A model generated the notes under the pieces. It searched no databases and was not told where the DNA came from. It saw only the letters and a program-made list of their open reading frames with translations. Below, piece after piece: positions 1 to 11,560 of a stretch of DNA of 64,000 nucleotides. Source of the DNA: Warburgia ugandensis (taxonomy: Eukaryota; Streptophyta; Magnoliopsida; Canellales; Canellaceae); the NCBI GenBank assembly GCA_035236585.1, contig CP141130.1, positions 74,533,944 through 74,597,943 on the forward strand, written 5' to 3'. A program made the position numbers and the translations under genes. Each line of letters begins with the position of its first letter. The stretch's first letter is position 1.

Positions 1-261
1 AACTCTGACAACTCAAGACGATAAAGTTGCTACTTGAAGCTGAATTTCCATGGTTAACAGCTACGTGTGAAAATTTTCCATGCGTCAAATAAACAAGGTA
101 CACCTAAAGACTGGACCCACGTTGTGGCCCACTCATCAGGCTAGTAAGTCTCTATAAACTTAGATATATGATTTAGTTGGAGTGACTCATTAGATTCTTT
201 AGATTTGCTTGTTAGTATGATAAAGGGGTTTGAATTGAAGAGGTAGGTATTGCGATTGCAG

Positions 262-450
262 GTAGCTTCCAGCATTTACCTTCTGAATAAGTGCCTTGAT
301 CTTGTTCAACTCTTGCAAAGGGAAAAGCTTGGCCAGAGAGCATTGGAAATGAAGAAATTTAGGAAGCGGTCCTACTTTGCGCCTGTTTTAAAAGATCTAA
401 TCAGTTCATATAGTTTGGCCTCATCTAGATGGCATGTGTACCAAAAATAA
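262..450 (+). CDS. possible last exon of an unrecognised upstream gene
   Basis: A short open frame follows a splice-acceptor-like ttgcgattgcag and runs 62 codons to a TAA at 448-450. The translation is basic and non-repetitive (it includes LLNKCLDLVQLLQREKLGQ and KKFRKRSYF) and looks more like real protein than the surrounding sequence. I do not recognise the family. Any upstream exons would lie outside the window on the left. It could also be a chance frame. Confidence 0.22.
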   Translation, partial: VASSIYLLNKCLDLVQLLQREKLGQRALEMKKFRKRSYFAPVLKDLISSYSLASSRWHVYQK

Positions 451-550
451 GGTCAAACCATAATGTCTAAGGACTTCATTTTTGGACCATTTGGTTTAAA
501 GGACGGAGTTAAACGGAAAAAAAAGGCTCTTTCCTTAAACAGGTGCTCCC

Positions 551-555
<5 letters not shown>

Positions 556-626
<71 letters not shown>

Positions 627-628
627 AC
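556..628. repeat. compound microsatellite (CT)n(CA)n
   Basis: About 23 CT units run directly into about 13 CA units. Open frames crossing it on either strand only encode dipeptide repeats and are not genes. It is likely to be length-polymorphic. Confidence 0.97.
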
Positions 629-639
629 AAGTAAGCTCA

Positions 640-1746
640 GACAATTAAATGAAAACAAATTTTGTTCTCTAAAACATCAAAGCTATTCCAACCACGATGA
701 ATGGCCTAGATCTAAAGCAATGTTAACATCACGAGAAGAGACAGCGTCTACATGTTCATCTGTCTTAGGCCATGCATATGATGTCCTAAAACTTGGGTAG
801 TGGGTTTGAATGGCAGGGAGAGCGAGAGAGAGAGAGAGTGAGTGAGTGAGTTGAGCTACAGCTTAGAGACAAGAAAGTGCTCGATGGTGGTGCTGGTGCC
901 TGTTCGGTTAGACCACTTCAGCAAAGTAAAGGAAGTGGGTTATGGGTTGAAAAATTAGGAACGTTTATAGGGGCACTTCTTGTTTAAGATGGAAGCATTG
1001 TCATTTCAGGTTTTTTATGAAAGCTGTCATAGTGGGGCTCATATGATCTTAGTGGTTTACTAAATTGAAGATGGCAACTTAAAATTGCCAGTAACCATGG
1101 TGTCAGGGCTATATAAAATAGACTTTGAGTTATAAATATGTAGATTATAGTTGATATAAATTCTATAGTATTGCAGACAAATATTATGACTCTTTTAAGT
1201 TGGTGCATATTCAAACCAGGGAGTTCTCTTTATATATTATAGAAGATTTGTACAATGGTAATAATAATTTTTGTCAGTTTTGCCGAAATAAAATGGGTTT
1301 ATGTCATGAAAGACATTTACCAGTATATAGTCTTACTTGTGGCCCATATGTTAAGACTAAGAAAAACTATATGAACAAGTGCAGAGTCATTCTGACCAAA
1401 ACTGCACCGAAATGACAACAATATCCCACTTTTATGAACAACCGAAAATGTAATCCAGTCCGTAACCATCCCTGGCAGCCTAGCCAAAGTAACATAATGT
1501 GGATCCTATTGCATTTGCAAGTAAACCTCCTCTTTGTGGTGATGGCATAACATGGCTTATGCGGTGGTAAGCCAAGCAAAAGTAAGGGTTTAAATTGGTG
1601 GACAAAAGGTACAACTGGGATTCAGTAATATGCTGATAAAAAGCATTTACATGTTAGACGTTCTCCTGGATAGGCCATGCCTCAATCCATTCACCAAAAA
1701 ATGCTAATCATCTGTTTCTCAATGTCTTTGTAACATTATCTTTCTT
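640..1746. other. intergenic, no gene seen
   Basis: Holds short imperfect purine runs (GA then GTGA units at about 819-850) and AT-rich unique sequence. No coding frame with recognisable content was found. Confidence 0.5.
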
Positions 1747-1762
1747 ACTTTTTGAGCTGCCC

Positions 1763-1923
1763 CCTTGGCGCAACAGTAGAGTTGTCGTCATGTGACCTTG
1801 AGGTCACAGGTTCAAAGACGTAGAAATAACCTTTTGCAAAGGCGGCATACTATTGACCATTGTAGTCCGCCCCTTTCCCCGAACCACGCATATACTAGAG
1901 CTTCGTGCACCAGGAGCTGCCCC
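1763..1923 (+). mobile_element. Au-SINE copy 1
   Basis: A tRNA-derived SINE of the plant Au family. The A-box region reads ccttggcgcaacagtag. The B-box region reads ggtcacaggttcaaa. The conserved body follows (ccttttgcaaa, then cgcccctttccccg, then gcttcgtgcacc). It is flanked by a 16-bp direct repeat, actttttgagctgccc, at 1747-1762 and 1924-1939, read as the target-site duplication. Confidence 0.9.
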
Positions 1924-1939
1924 ACTTTTTGAGCTGCCC

Positions 1940-2639
1940 ATTTTACACCAGAGAACAACAAAGGCTATAATCACACAAGGGAGAATATTTTGAGGCATGG
2001 CTTATCCAAGACAGGTCCTAGCAGATTGAATAGTTTGCATCACCAAAAAGATGGAGCCAACTTCCCTTGATGATGAATGTCAACATCTCTCAATGAATCT
2101 TTTCAGAAAATCCATGTACACCCTTGTACTTTCTGGTCAACTGACTACCTGTGTGAACTATAACATATTTGCTAGTTTTCTTAAGAAAAGGTCACGTATT
2201 TCCTTAGCAGAAAAGTTAAACAATCATGTGAAACTTCCATCACCATCCAATAGGGATCACGCAGGAGATAGGGTCCATCTAGAATCCAATCTAATCACAA
2301 CCGTTCAATATTCAGTGAAAACTGTCCTACTTTGTCCACAATGGATATCTTTGCACCAAGATAATAATATTGAATTCTGTATATGCATTCTTATATTTCA
2401 GATTACATGGAAACATTAGACAGCTGTTCCACAAACCTTCAACCCATCTTCCATAATACCGATGTACAGGAGGTACCAATATTCATCGACTATATGTACA
2501 TTAAGTGTGCGAACGTGCATGTTTAACAACTTCAAATTGCAAGCCACCAGCATTAGATACAGAGGCATAAAAAGCTTCTATGAACAGATAACAGAAGCAA
2601 ATGCCATATCCAAGAGTCCTCTGCTTCAGCTCTTCAAAA
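1940..2639. other. downstream region of the synthetase gene
   Basis: Contains the likely 3' untranslated region of the minus-strand asparaginyl-tRNA synthetase next to its stop codon at 2640-2642. A plus-strand frame at 2051-2419 shows no family features and is treated as chance. Confidence 0.4.
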
Positions 2640-5600
2640 TCAGCAAGTTAGGCTGCCGTAACTCCTGGGAAAAGGAATGACATCTCTAATATTATCTACC
2701 CCAGTAGCGAGCATAACCATACGCTCAAAGCCAAGACTGAATCCTGAGTGCTGGACACTTCCATGCCGGCGAATATCTAAGTAGAACTGATACTCCTCCA
2801 GGTTCAAACCAAACTCTTGGATCCTGCGTCCATCAGTGTCATGGCAATCTTGTCATACAATGCATATCATATTGTATATACAAGCCAAGAACCCGCACAT
2901 TGGACAACATATCATATAGGACCTGTATTTGGTGAAGGCATATTATCAGGAAGCTTAATTTGCTGGGATTTTATATGGCATGGGGGGTTTAAAAGAAGAG
3001 GACGTATTGGTTACAAAATGCTTCCATATAACAAATCCTTGCAGTTACAGAACAAATGAAAGGAAACAAAAACAAAGACTAGCAGATACGGGTGCTTTTA
3101 AGCTTTATTAAAATGAAAATAGATGTAATCATACTTAAAGAGAGGATCCATGGAGCTTAAAAGGCTCAAAGGGCCTAAGATGAAGAAAAAGGAAAAGCAC
3201 ACATAAAGCCAGCATAACTGCAAAGTTCACTACCTTAGGAAACTCAAATTTGTTACCTTAATTTGAAGGAGAGAAGGAAGCCTTTCAAAGAACAAAAGAC
3301 CAAGGGAATATTCTAAGGGAGAAAAAAAGGCCTCGTTGTTGTTGTAAGTTCTCTATTTAATCATTTAACATTAAAACAGCTGATAATTCTGAACATACAT
3401 CTGTAGGATAGATGAGTGTTTCCTGATGTTTCAAAAATAGTTGCAAGATCTTCTCATTTTTCAGAAAGCATACTTCCTCCTCTTTCCTTGCTGATGTGTG
3501 TAAGATAAGATCAGCAGAAAGAAATTGAGAAACAGCTGCTGTTGTTCAGGGGTATTATGAGAATAGGTAGAAATGCTAAAACACTGAGAAGTAAAGTGCT
3601 ATCAACAAGAAAAGCTGAATTTATTCCCTTTTTTGGTCAAAACCTGAGATCTTTAGTTATCTGCTAGAATATTACCCCATTGAAAGTTGAATATTTTCAA
3701 CATTAATATGCTTCTGGGTCAACAGAATAGAACATAGAGAGGAAATGTTGTAGATAACAATGACAAAGTACCTTGTACTAATCATATCAAGGCGTTCCTC
3801 CCTTTGGCTTCCTCTGATCAAAGTTCCAACCTACAGATGAAATTCATCCACCTCAGCAATTACCTTAGAAAATGTAATAGCAATATCATCATCCAACTTC
3901 AAACTTGAAAAGTCCTTGCCCTTTGGGAGCTTAAAAGACTTGTTTATCCAACAGGTGACTGTATAAACATTTGACCATTCACAGGAAATATTTAAACTCA
4001 CCTTTGGTATGATAATATCCATAGCAGCAACTGTTTTTCCATCATCATTAAGGCGCACATAAAAAGGTTTAGCTTCTTTTGGATAATCGTATATGATGAC
4101 TGGCTTTTTGAAGATCTCATCAGCCAAATAGCTGCCAGTATTTTGAGGAACAGGAACATGTCAAAATGAGAAGAGGCATGGCATGACTGCAGAATAGTTA
4201 GTTGAGCACATACCATGAACGTGCTTGCTTCAAAGCAAGCAATGAAAACACCCGTCAATATGAACATCTTACCATCTACATTGCATTAGACACATACCTT
4301 TCATGCTCTTCAGTTAGATTGATGCCCCACTCAATTTCATTTTTAAAAGTCCTACCTTCAACCTGGTAAGCCAATTGGGAAGATGGAGTCATCATCTTGC
4401 ATGATTAGAAATTAATGCTCTCCCAGAACCTGGCATTACAAATTACCTTCTTCAGAAGCTCCATGGCTTGTGTGTATGTGATTCTCTCAAATGAACTTGA
4501 TGTCACTGACTGAAGGCGGTAGATTGTTGTCCCGTCTATTTGTTTCGTTGCAACTTTTAGATCATCCTGACAATGTTCTAGAACCCATCGACATAGGAAT
4601 TTCAAGTAGTTTTCTGCACAGTGCATGACATCCTGGAAGCAACATACAAAGGCTTTTGAAAGTGTAAAAGAACTTCAGCCAAAAACTACTGGGAAATTTA
4701 GGAGTGTATTGAAAAATAAGTTAAAGAGACAGTGAGTATTATTTACTATAACAATAACTTTTGTGAAGCTGCTACATCATCAATGTTCCAATCAAACCCA
4801 GCATAAGATATTCCAGCAAACAATCTGTTCTTAATACCTATCCCAATCTTTTGACAATTATGGAGCTACTCATGGACTAGTCTGTTGTTGAACTATGTTA
4901 TCTCCAGAAGCTTTCTCCAAAAGGTATGATTATCCTCAAAAGTAAGTGCAGCTTCTAGTGTTTCTCTGCAGTCTGCAGAAATGAGGTTTTTATGTCATGC
5001 ACTCATTGCTAACTTATAAAAACAGGCAATACTCGTACATGTCATTGCCCCAGCCCCTTGAGACGTAATCACATACGAAAGTGAAAGTTAAGAGTGCTGT
5101 TGTCAGAACAAGACCCTGATGGTAGTGGTTTACCATCTTAGGAGGAATCCAGATGAAAAAAAACTCATGCAATTCCAAACGAACTTGTAAGTTACATACC
5201 TCTAATTCTGAGAAGGCTATTTCAAGCTCAACCAACCATGACTCAGCCAAGCTCCTCGTAGTCTGAGACTTGTCAGCTTGAAATATTGGCCCAAAAGTGT
5301 AAACACTACCAAGGGCACATGCATAGCTCTCAAGATGAAGATGACTAGAAACTGTCAGATATGCTTTCTGAGAGAAGAAATCTTTAGTGAAGTCCACAGT
5401 TTCGACCTTGGAAGAAGTTTCAGGTTTCAGTTTTTCTTGTGCTTCTAAAGACAAGGCTAGCTTGTTAGCCTCCTCGAGATCCTGAACGGCAATAGCTAGT
5501 GCTTCCTTGTTACTGTCACTTCTTTTCAATTCTTCGATTTTAGCACTTTTCTCCTTCATAGCAGCCTTAACTCCTTCAAGGTTAGGAGACCTGTGATCAT

Positions 5601-7622
5601 CTGTTGCTTTTGAATCTGCTTTGCTGAAGAGAGTTGTAACCTGAAACATCTCACCGCAACCTTCAGAATTAGTTGAAGTAATAACAGGCATATTCACGTA
5701 AAGAAACCCATGGTTCTGGAAGAATGTATGAGTTGCATTAGCAAGGACACTCCGGATTCTAGTCACAGATGCTACCTGCCAGATGAAAAAACAAAATCAG
5801 TATAATACATATATTTTCATTCTATTATCTAGAATATATTGAAAATCTGCAACTCATTATATCATTCAACCAGCTATCATTTTAGAGGTGTAAACTGATC
5901 AAGAATCAAAATTTCCCCAAACTACAAGGTGCGTTTATTAATTTGGTATGAGCCTTCTGAACTAGGACGATTTCAGCATTTTGTTTCGTTCTAACAGTTC
6001 ATTTAACATTATGTAGGGAAATTTATGGGAGTAATTTGGAAGTTTTGTAGTAAGTAAACAGAAAATCTAACAATCATGTCCTTCACAGAATCAACATCTA
6101 TCTAGAGGAAGCAAATGGTGGTGAAATATCAAAATAGCATCAGGAATTCCAAATTACCATAGTTTTCCGGGGACGAAGGTGCGGATGATTCTTTATAAAT
6201 TCGAAAGACAATTCTGTTTTTTCCAATGGAAATTTGACAAGATCGACCGTCCCAATATATAGAATCTTCTCCACTTTAAGCTCTATAACACGTTTTCCTG
6301 GATTAGATGGCACCTTTAACACACCTTCTGCTAAAATAGAGGTGCCTGCAGGCGTGATTTGGCTGACAGGAGCAAGAGATGACTCTACCACAAGCTGATG
6401 TAGATTAAATCAAATCAGTAAAAGGAAAATTAAATAAGAAAACAAAGTAAACTTTATATCAAATACCCCACTGCTTAAGCTAGTTTGCAAGAGTGTAAGC
6501 ATTTAAAGATATGATATTCTGTGTACAAGAGTTAGTCCTGCATCTCAGATGTTTCACTTTAGTTCTTGAAAATACAGTTTTCATCAACTTTCCTGTAGCT
6601 TTGGACTCAGCAAGAAATCTATTTAAGCCCTTCGTACAACTTATTTGTATTAACATGATGAGAAATATGCAACTACTTAACAAGTCTATGCAGGCAAAAG
6701 GCAAGCACTGGCCTTCTACTTCTTTCTACTGTTAAATACATCCAAAACTAAAATTTGACTTCCTGTTACATCCCGTTTCTTTCTAATTTTCTGAAGTCCA
6801 TTTACAAGGAGACAAATCTATAAGATCTGAAGTCTCAGAATAAGCTTGTTGGCCGATTTTCTAAATCCCGTACACACAGGAACTAATAAACTGATATCTG
6901 AATGCTCTATGTGTGAACTACAAATCCGGTGATCTTTCTATCAGAGGCATCTACCGTAGTGAGAAGGCTCAGAACACAAGCACTATAATTCCCAAGAACC
7001 CACTTACTGTGCAACCAACAGAGAAAATGTGAAAGCTAGAAAAGCAAGGATTATAGCTTTATCACTATAACTTCTCTAAAGACGCACCTACACTGAAGCT
7101 GCTTGACTGATTCTTAAGGTTGAATAGCAAGTATTGCGACTTAATTTTCAAGAATCTGGATATTACTTGATCGCGCAACAACTGTAGGTCCTGCTATCTT
7201 CCGTTTTGTTTTATCTAAAAGCACAAATATACTAGGATTTCTATCAGATTCAATTATACCTGAAGGCTTGAAACGCAGGAACCATCATTAACTTGCAAGT
7301 AAACACCAGAAGGCAGATCTCCGGCAGATGAGACATCCATCTTCCGGCGCCTCTGCACAGCTCGAACCAAGAGCCTCATGATGTTGCGAAAACAGGGTGA
7401 AATTTGATGAGAAGTTACATCCTCTACTGCAGCCACCGCCGATTCAACTTTCTTTTTATGCTCTTTGGATGATTTCACCCATCCGCCTACCACAATCCTC
7501 TGACCGATCAATCCAACTCCTCTGTCTTCACGACTCAATATCGTTTTCAGAAGAACCCTTTTTGAGCACTTGAAAAATTCAACACGGGGAACAACATCAC
7601 CTTCCTTGGGGACCATTTCCAT
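2640..7622 (-). CDS. NS2: asparagine--tRNA ligase, NS2-type (class II aminoacyl-tRNA synthetase)
   Basis: Eight exons with GT-AG introns: 7622-7260, 6394-6158, 5775-5200, 4632-4447, 4362-4298, 4131-4002, 3830-3772, 2823-2640. They join to 1,800 nt and 599 aa with all phases closing. The enzyme attaches Asn to tRNA(Asn) using ATP. Residues about 38-190 form the OB-fold anticodon-binding domain with an insertion. Class II motif 1 is near 221-231 ([11 protein letters not shown]). A WHEP-type helical insert lies at about 262-325. Motif 2 is at about 361-383 and motif 3 at 566-574 (GFSLGFERM). The start ATG at 7622 precedes a normal OB-fold; no clear transit peptide is seen, which fits a cytosolic form. 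The middle insert and divergent motif 2 point to the plant NS2 branch rather than NS1 or the organellar enzyme. Oddity: motif 2 FRxE reads F-Q-A-D (codon at 5280-5278) and the His after the next Arg is Ser, so catalytic competence is uncertain. No stops or frameshifts. Confidence 0.93.
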
Positions 7623-8599
7623 GATTCTGAAGACAAAGTAAGTGGGAAGATTGGGAAAGTGTTGATGAACTTGTTTGTGTCGCTTGGTAGAGTTGGGCTT
7701 GAGGAATTAGTGCTGTTGCATTGTGGGTCTGATTGAAAGTTTTTATAGAGATGAGAAAAAAGGGAAGATTGAGATTGTTAGAATCCCCCGATGGAGAAGG
7801 ATTCATTGCTTGTGAAATACAAATTCTTGAAAACTGGAGAGGGTTTGGAGAAGGTAAAGGATTCTCTCTGATTTCCACCATTTCGAACCTCCTGGTACGG
7901 GAAGGAAGCGGAAGGGGATTGGAATTCTTTCAAAGTCGGGAACGTCGCGGGAGCCAACGTTATATAATATTGCGTTAGTCTGGCGCTCGGCTGACCACCA
8001 CCGGGGCTTAGACGGCTGCCTCCGTTTACATGTGGGGCAGCTTTATGCTGATCTAAACCGTTCATATGCTGGACAATATCTTAGGTGTTGGAGCATGATC
8101 TTATCCATCAGAGAATCCAAAACCTTCGATTCCTCAAGATTGGTATATCTGTCAATTTTTACACTTTTTTGCTTTATTTTTGAGCGGTCATTTTTCACTC
8201 TTTGAGGTGTCCATTCCACATCTCACGGTAAGAAGAACGCTAAACTGACCCTTATGAACCAATCTTGTGAGTTATATCTTTACATGATCTAACTTGTTAA
8301 TCTCATTTATCTGTATTTAGAAGTCTTGTAGATAAAAAATTATGTGATATGGCTAACTCTAGTATGTAAAAAGCAAACATACAATTTTTTAGCAGCTAAA
8401 ATCCAAGCCACATACTCTCTTCTTTTTTTTCTATAAGATTTTTTTAATTTAGAAAACATGTAAATCTAAAACAAAAATATGAACAAATCAGATCATAGGT
8501 GGGCTCGGTAAAAAGTGGACTGCTCCCTTGTGCGGGTGTTGGTGCAATTAGGGTCCTTTTTTTTTCATGTCCTCAAAAGTATGCACTCACAACACCTTT
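7623..8599. other. upstream region of the synthetase gene
   Basis: Promoter and 5' untranslated sequence of the minus-strand synthetase are expected at about 7623-8000. The antisense frames here are shadows. From about 8040 the sequence becomes AT-rich and includes atctaaaccgttcat, a phrase similar to one in the MITEs near 33 kb. No other gene was seen. Confidence 0.4.
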
Positions 8600-9940
8600 C
8601 ATCTTCATCATCAAGACCTCATCCCAATTAGGGGTCGGCCACATGAATCTTATTCCTCCATTCCACTCTATTAAATACCATGGTTTCATTTAGTCCTAAA
8701 GTTTTTTTGGGCCTTCCCCTTGTCCTTTTAGAACCTTCTACTTATATTGCCTCACTCCTTCTAACTGGTGCCGTTATTGGTCTCCTTTGGACATGTCCAA
8801 ATCATCTAAGTCTAATCTCTCTCATCTTATTACCTATTGGTGCTACCCCTAAATTTCCTCTAATATTTTCATTTCTAATTCTGTCTTTTCTTGTCTTACC
8901 ACTCATCCATCTCAACATCTTCATTTCTGCAACGCTCATCTTATAAGTATTATGTTCCTTAACTGGCCAACACTCTGATCCATAGAGCATGGCCAGCCTT
9001 ATAGCCATCCTATAAAATTTTCCTTTTAGTTTGAGTGGCACCTGCCGATTACATAAAACTCCATATGCACATCTTCATTTGTTCCAACCCGCTTGGATTC
9101 TCTGGGTAACCTCCCTCTCAATCTTTCCACTCTCATGGATTAATGATCCTAAGTACTGAAAGAGGTCTTTCACAGGGTCTTCTTGGTTATCAATCTTGAC
9201 TGGTATTCCACTCCTACTCTCCTTGCTAAAATTACATTCCATATATTCTATCTTAGTTCGGCTAATTTTAAATCCTTCAGATTATAATGCTTCTCTCCAT
9301 AACTCTAGCTTTATATTTACACCCTCCCTTGTCTCATCAAGTAAGACTATATCATTTGCAAATAGCATGCACCAAGGAATCTCCTCCTGTAAATGTTTTG
9401 TTAACTCATCCATAACTAATGTGAAGAGGTGTGGATGGACTCAATTCCGATCCTTGGTGCAATCCTACAGTGACAGGAAAATCACCAGTCACGCCACTAG
9501 TGGTCTTAACATTTGTTACTACTCCCTCATACATATATTTAATTATGTCTATATACTCCTGAGAAACCCCCTTACCACCCAACAGCCTCCATATTAACTC
9601 TTTAGAAACTCTATTATAAGCTTTCTATAAGTATCATGGTAGACCTCTCAAGCATGAAACCAAACTGATTCTCCGATACACTTGTTTCATGTTGTAGCCT
9701 CTTCTCAATCACTCTTTCAAAAAGTTTCATGGTATGGCTCATAAGTTTGATCCCTCGATAATTAGTGTAGCTCTGAATGTCTCCTTTATTCTTATAGATT
9801 GGTACAATAGAGCTTTTCCTCCACTCATCAGACATTTTCTTTGATTTTATAATCTTGTTAAATAGCATGGTCAACCAAACTACCCCAATATCTCTCATAT
9901 GCTTCCAAACCTCTATTGGTATACCATCAGGCCCTTATAG
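8600..9940 (-). mobile_element. RTE-clade LINE, 5'-truncated (copy A)
   Basis: On the minus strand the 3' part of an RTE reverse transcriptase is readable in pieces. RT segments (SSIVPIYKNKGDIQSYTNYR, then LFERVIEKRLQHE) lie at 9614-9898. The conserved C-terminal block ([16 protein letters not shown], then [20 protein letters not shown]) lies at 8802-9041. The element ends at about 8600 in a ttgatgatga-type tail, as RTE elements do. The endonuclease half is missing and the frame is broken, so it is dead. Homology with the other two copies stops at about 9937-9945. Confidence 0.9.
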
Positions 9941-10104
9941 GAAGTGGTAGGCACTTAAGCCCTTGGCAATGTTCCTACCAAGGCACCTATGGGACTAGGT
10001 GAAGTCGGCAAGGCTAGGTGCAATGCTAGCAGCGACATAGGTTGGATTTGACAAGCTAAAGCTTGTCTCATGCTTGGCAGGGTCTTGCTGCACTCTCCCT
10101 CATA

Positions 10105-10430
10105 GATAGTATTTTTAACTGGGGTGCCTGAGAATAGTAAAGTAGTGGTGGCCACTTTTGTCATCACAGATGATGCATCACAATAGTGGCCAACAGCTAG
10201 GAGGAATTTCTTTGGGGGTAGCAACATTATTGCATGGAATGACTTCAAGACCATTTTGTATGGATAGGTTCCTTCCACCCCATCTTCGGGAGAAGATGGA
10301 ACTAGACTTTATGACGTTTGTGCAAGATACGAGAACTATAGCACACTATAAGATAGAGTTCTCTTAGTTGTGCCAGTTCACACCATTGCTATATGATACT
10401 CATAGTGCGATCAGTTTTGAATTCCTCTCA
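10105..10430 (+). mobile_element. Ty3/gypsy gag relic
   Basis: Joining two frames gives a retrotransposon gag-like string. The first part is GVPENSKVVVATFVITDDAS. Then come W-x-T-A-R-R-N-F-F and AWNDFKT. After a frameshift it continues DRFLPPHLREKMELDFMTF, then IAHYKIEFS. This matches the usual gypsy gag pattern of a W-x-x-F core, a YFP-like segment and a tail with xAxYxxxF. Stops and at least one frameshift show it is a relic. No LTRs were recognised beside it. Confidence 0.72.
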
Positions 10431-10881
10431 CACATAAGTTGATATAGCCTAGTACTTAGCTGAAAAGTGTCTACTTATACCTATAAGTAGGTCAAGGATT
10501 TTAGATAGTACATGCATTCCTTTAGGCTACATAGAGTGCTTGCATGTTGAGGGTGTCCATAGAATACTCTCTAGCAATAGTGGATGTTATTCAACATTCC
10601 TCTCCTAGTAAAAACTAAGATCATTGCATGGGGAGGATCCATGTGCAAGGCCTATGGATGACATAAATGTCAGTCCATCTAACTATTTGTCCTATGTTAG
10701 CAGATGTAAAAGGTCCTAAGATTTTAGCTAGTTTGGAACAATAATATTTCGAAGTTCAGCTCCTACTCTAAGGCTACACTTAAATTTCGATTCCAGTTCT
10801 AATCTCGATTATTTATTGGTTATAATAAATAATATAAAAAAGCAACTTAAGATGTCAAAAGTTTAGGTTATTATGCATTAG
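10431..10881. other. no gene seen; may be rest of the gypsy relic
   Basis: AT-rich sequence following the gag fragment. Nothing further can be assigned. Confidence 0.3.
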
Positions 10882-10896
10882 TTATGTCAACACTAA

Positions 10897-11063
10897 GAAG
10901 GGGAGCCTTGGCGCAACAATAAAAGTTGTCGTCTTCAAGGCATGGAATCAGCCTATTGCAAAATGCAAGGTAAGGTTGCCTACTATAGGCCCTTGTGTTC
11001 CGCCCCTTCCTTGGACCCCACATAGGCAAGAGCTTTGTGCACCGAGGCTACTTTTTTTTTTTT
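10897..11063 (+). mobile_element. Au-SINE copy 2 (B box deleted)
   Basis: Begins agaaggggagccttggcgcaac, continues with the Au body (ttgcaaaatgcaaggtaagg, then ccgccccttccttggacccc, then gagctttgtgcaccg) and ends in a T-run. About 24 bases covering the B box are missing compared with the other copies. The flanking repeats ttatgtcaacactaa (10882-10896) and ttatgtcaatactaa (11064-11078) differ at one base and are read as the target duplication. Confidence 0.88.
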
Positions 11064-11230
11064 TTATGTCAATACTAAAACAAGAAAATACAGTATAAAT
11101 TTGTCTACTGATTTATAAATAAGCAAGACATAGCATAAGAAACAACACGATAACTGAAAATATATACAATAAAAATGAATTTGTTTAATAGTTTATGAAC
11201 AAGCAATACAGCATACAAAATAGCATAATA

Positions 11231-11232
<2 letters not shown>

Positions 11233-11265
<33 letters not shown>
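11233..11265. repeat. (TA)n microsatellite
   Basis: About 16 TA units between the two neighbouring Au-SINEs. Confidence 0.95.
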
Positions 11266-11268
<3 letters not shown>

Positions 11269-11363
11269 AAGAGAACAATGACATGAATCCAAACAGATGA
11301 GCAAAGAACACACACAGTAGATCAAAGTACACAACATGCTGGTGGATGTTTTGGCAGCAAGTA

Positions 11364-11544
11364 AAGGGGTAGCTCGTGCACGAAGTTCCCACCTATGCGG
11401 GGTTTGGGAAAGGGGCGGATCACATGGGCCTAAAATACACAACCTTACCTTGTATTTTGCAAAAGGCTGTCTCCATGCCTTGAACCCGTTACCTTAAGGT
11501 TACACGACAATAACTTTTACTGTTGCACCAAGGCTCCCCTTCAT
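11364..11544 (-). mobile_element. Au-SINE copy 3
   Basis: Complete Au-SINE in reverse orientation. Read on the minus strand it begins ggggagccttggtgcaac, has a B box aacgggttcaagg, and ends gcacgagctacccctt. Flanks gttttggcagcaagta (11348-11363) and gttttgacaacaagta (11545-11560) match at 14 of 16 bases, an aged target duplication. Confidence 0.9.
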
Positions 11545-11560
11545 GTTTTGACAACAAGTA

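Noticed and set aside
1763..1830. tRNA gene suggested by A- and B-box-like sequence
   Set aside because: The body continues into the conserved Au-SINE sequence with a target duplication and does not fold as a complete tRNA.
2051..2419. 122-codon plus-strand frame as a gene
   Set aside because: No motifs, no family resemblance, and it lies where the synthetase 3' region is expected.
2817..3059. Plus-strand frame of 80 codons
   Set aside because: It lies in the last intron of the synthetase gene on the opposite strand and shows no features.
9955..10278. 107-codon minus-strand frame
   Set aside because: It is the antisense shadow of the plus-strand gypsy gag relic.
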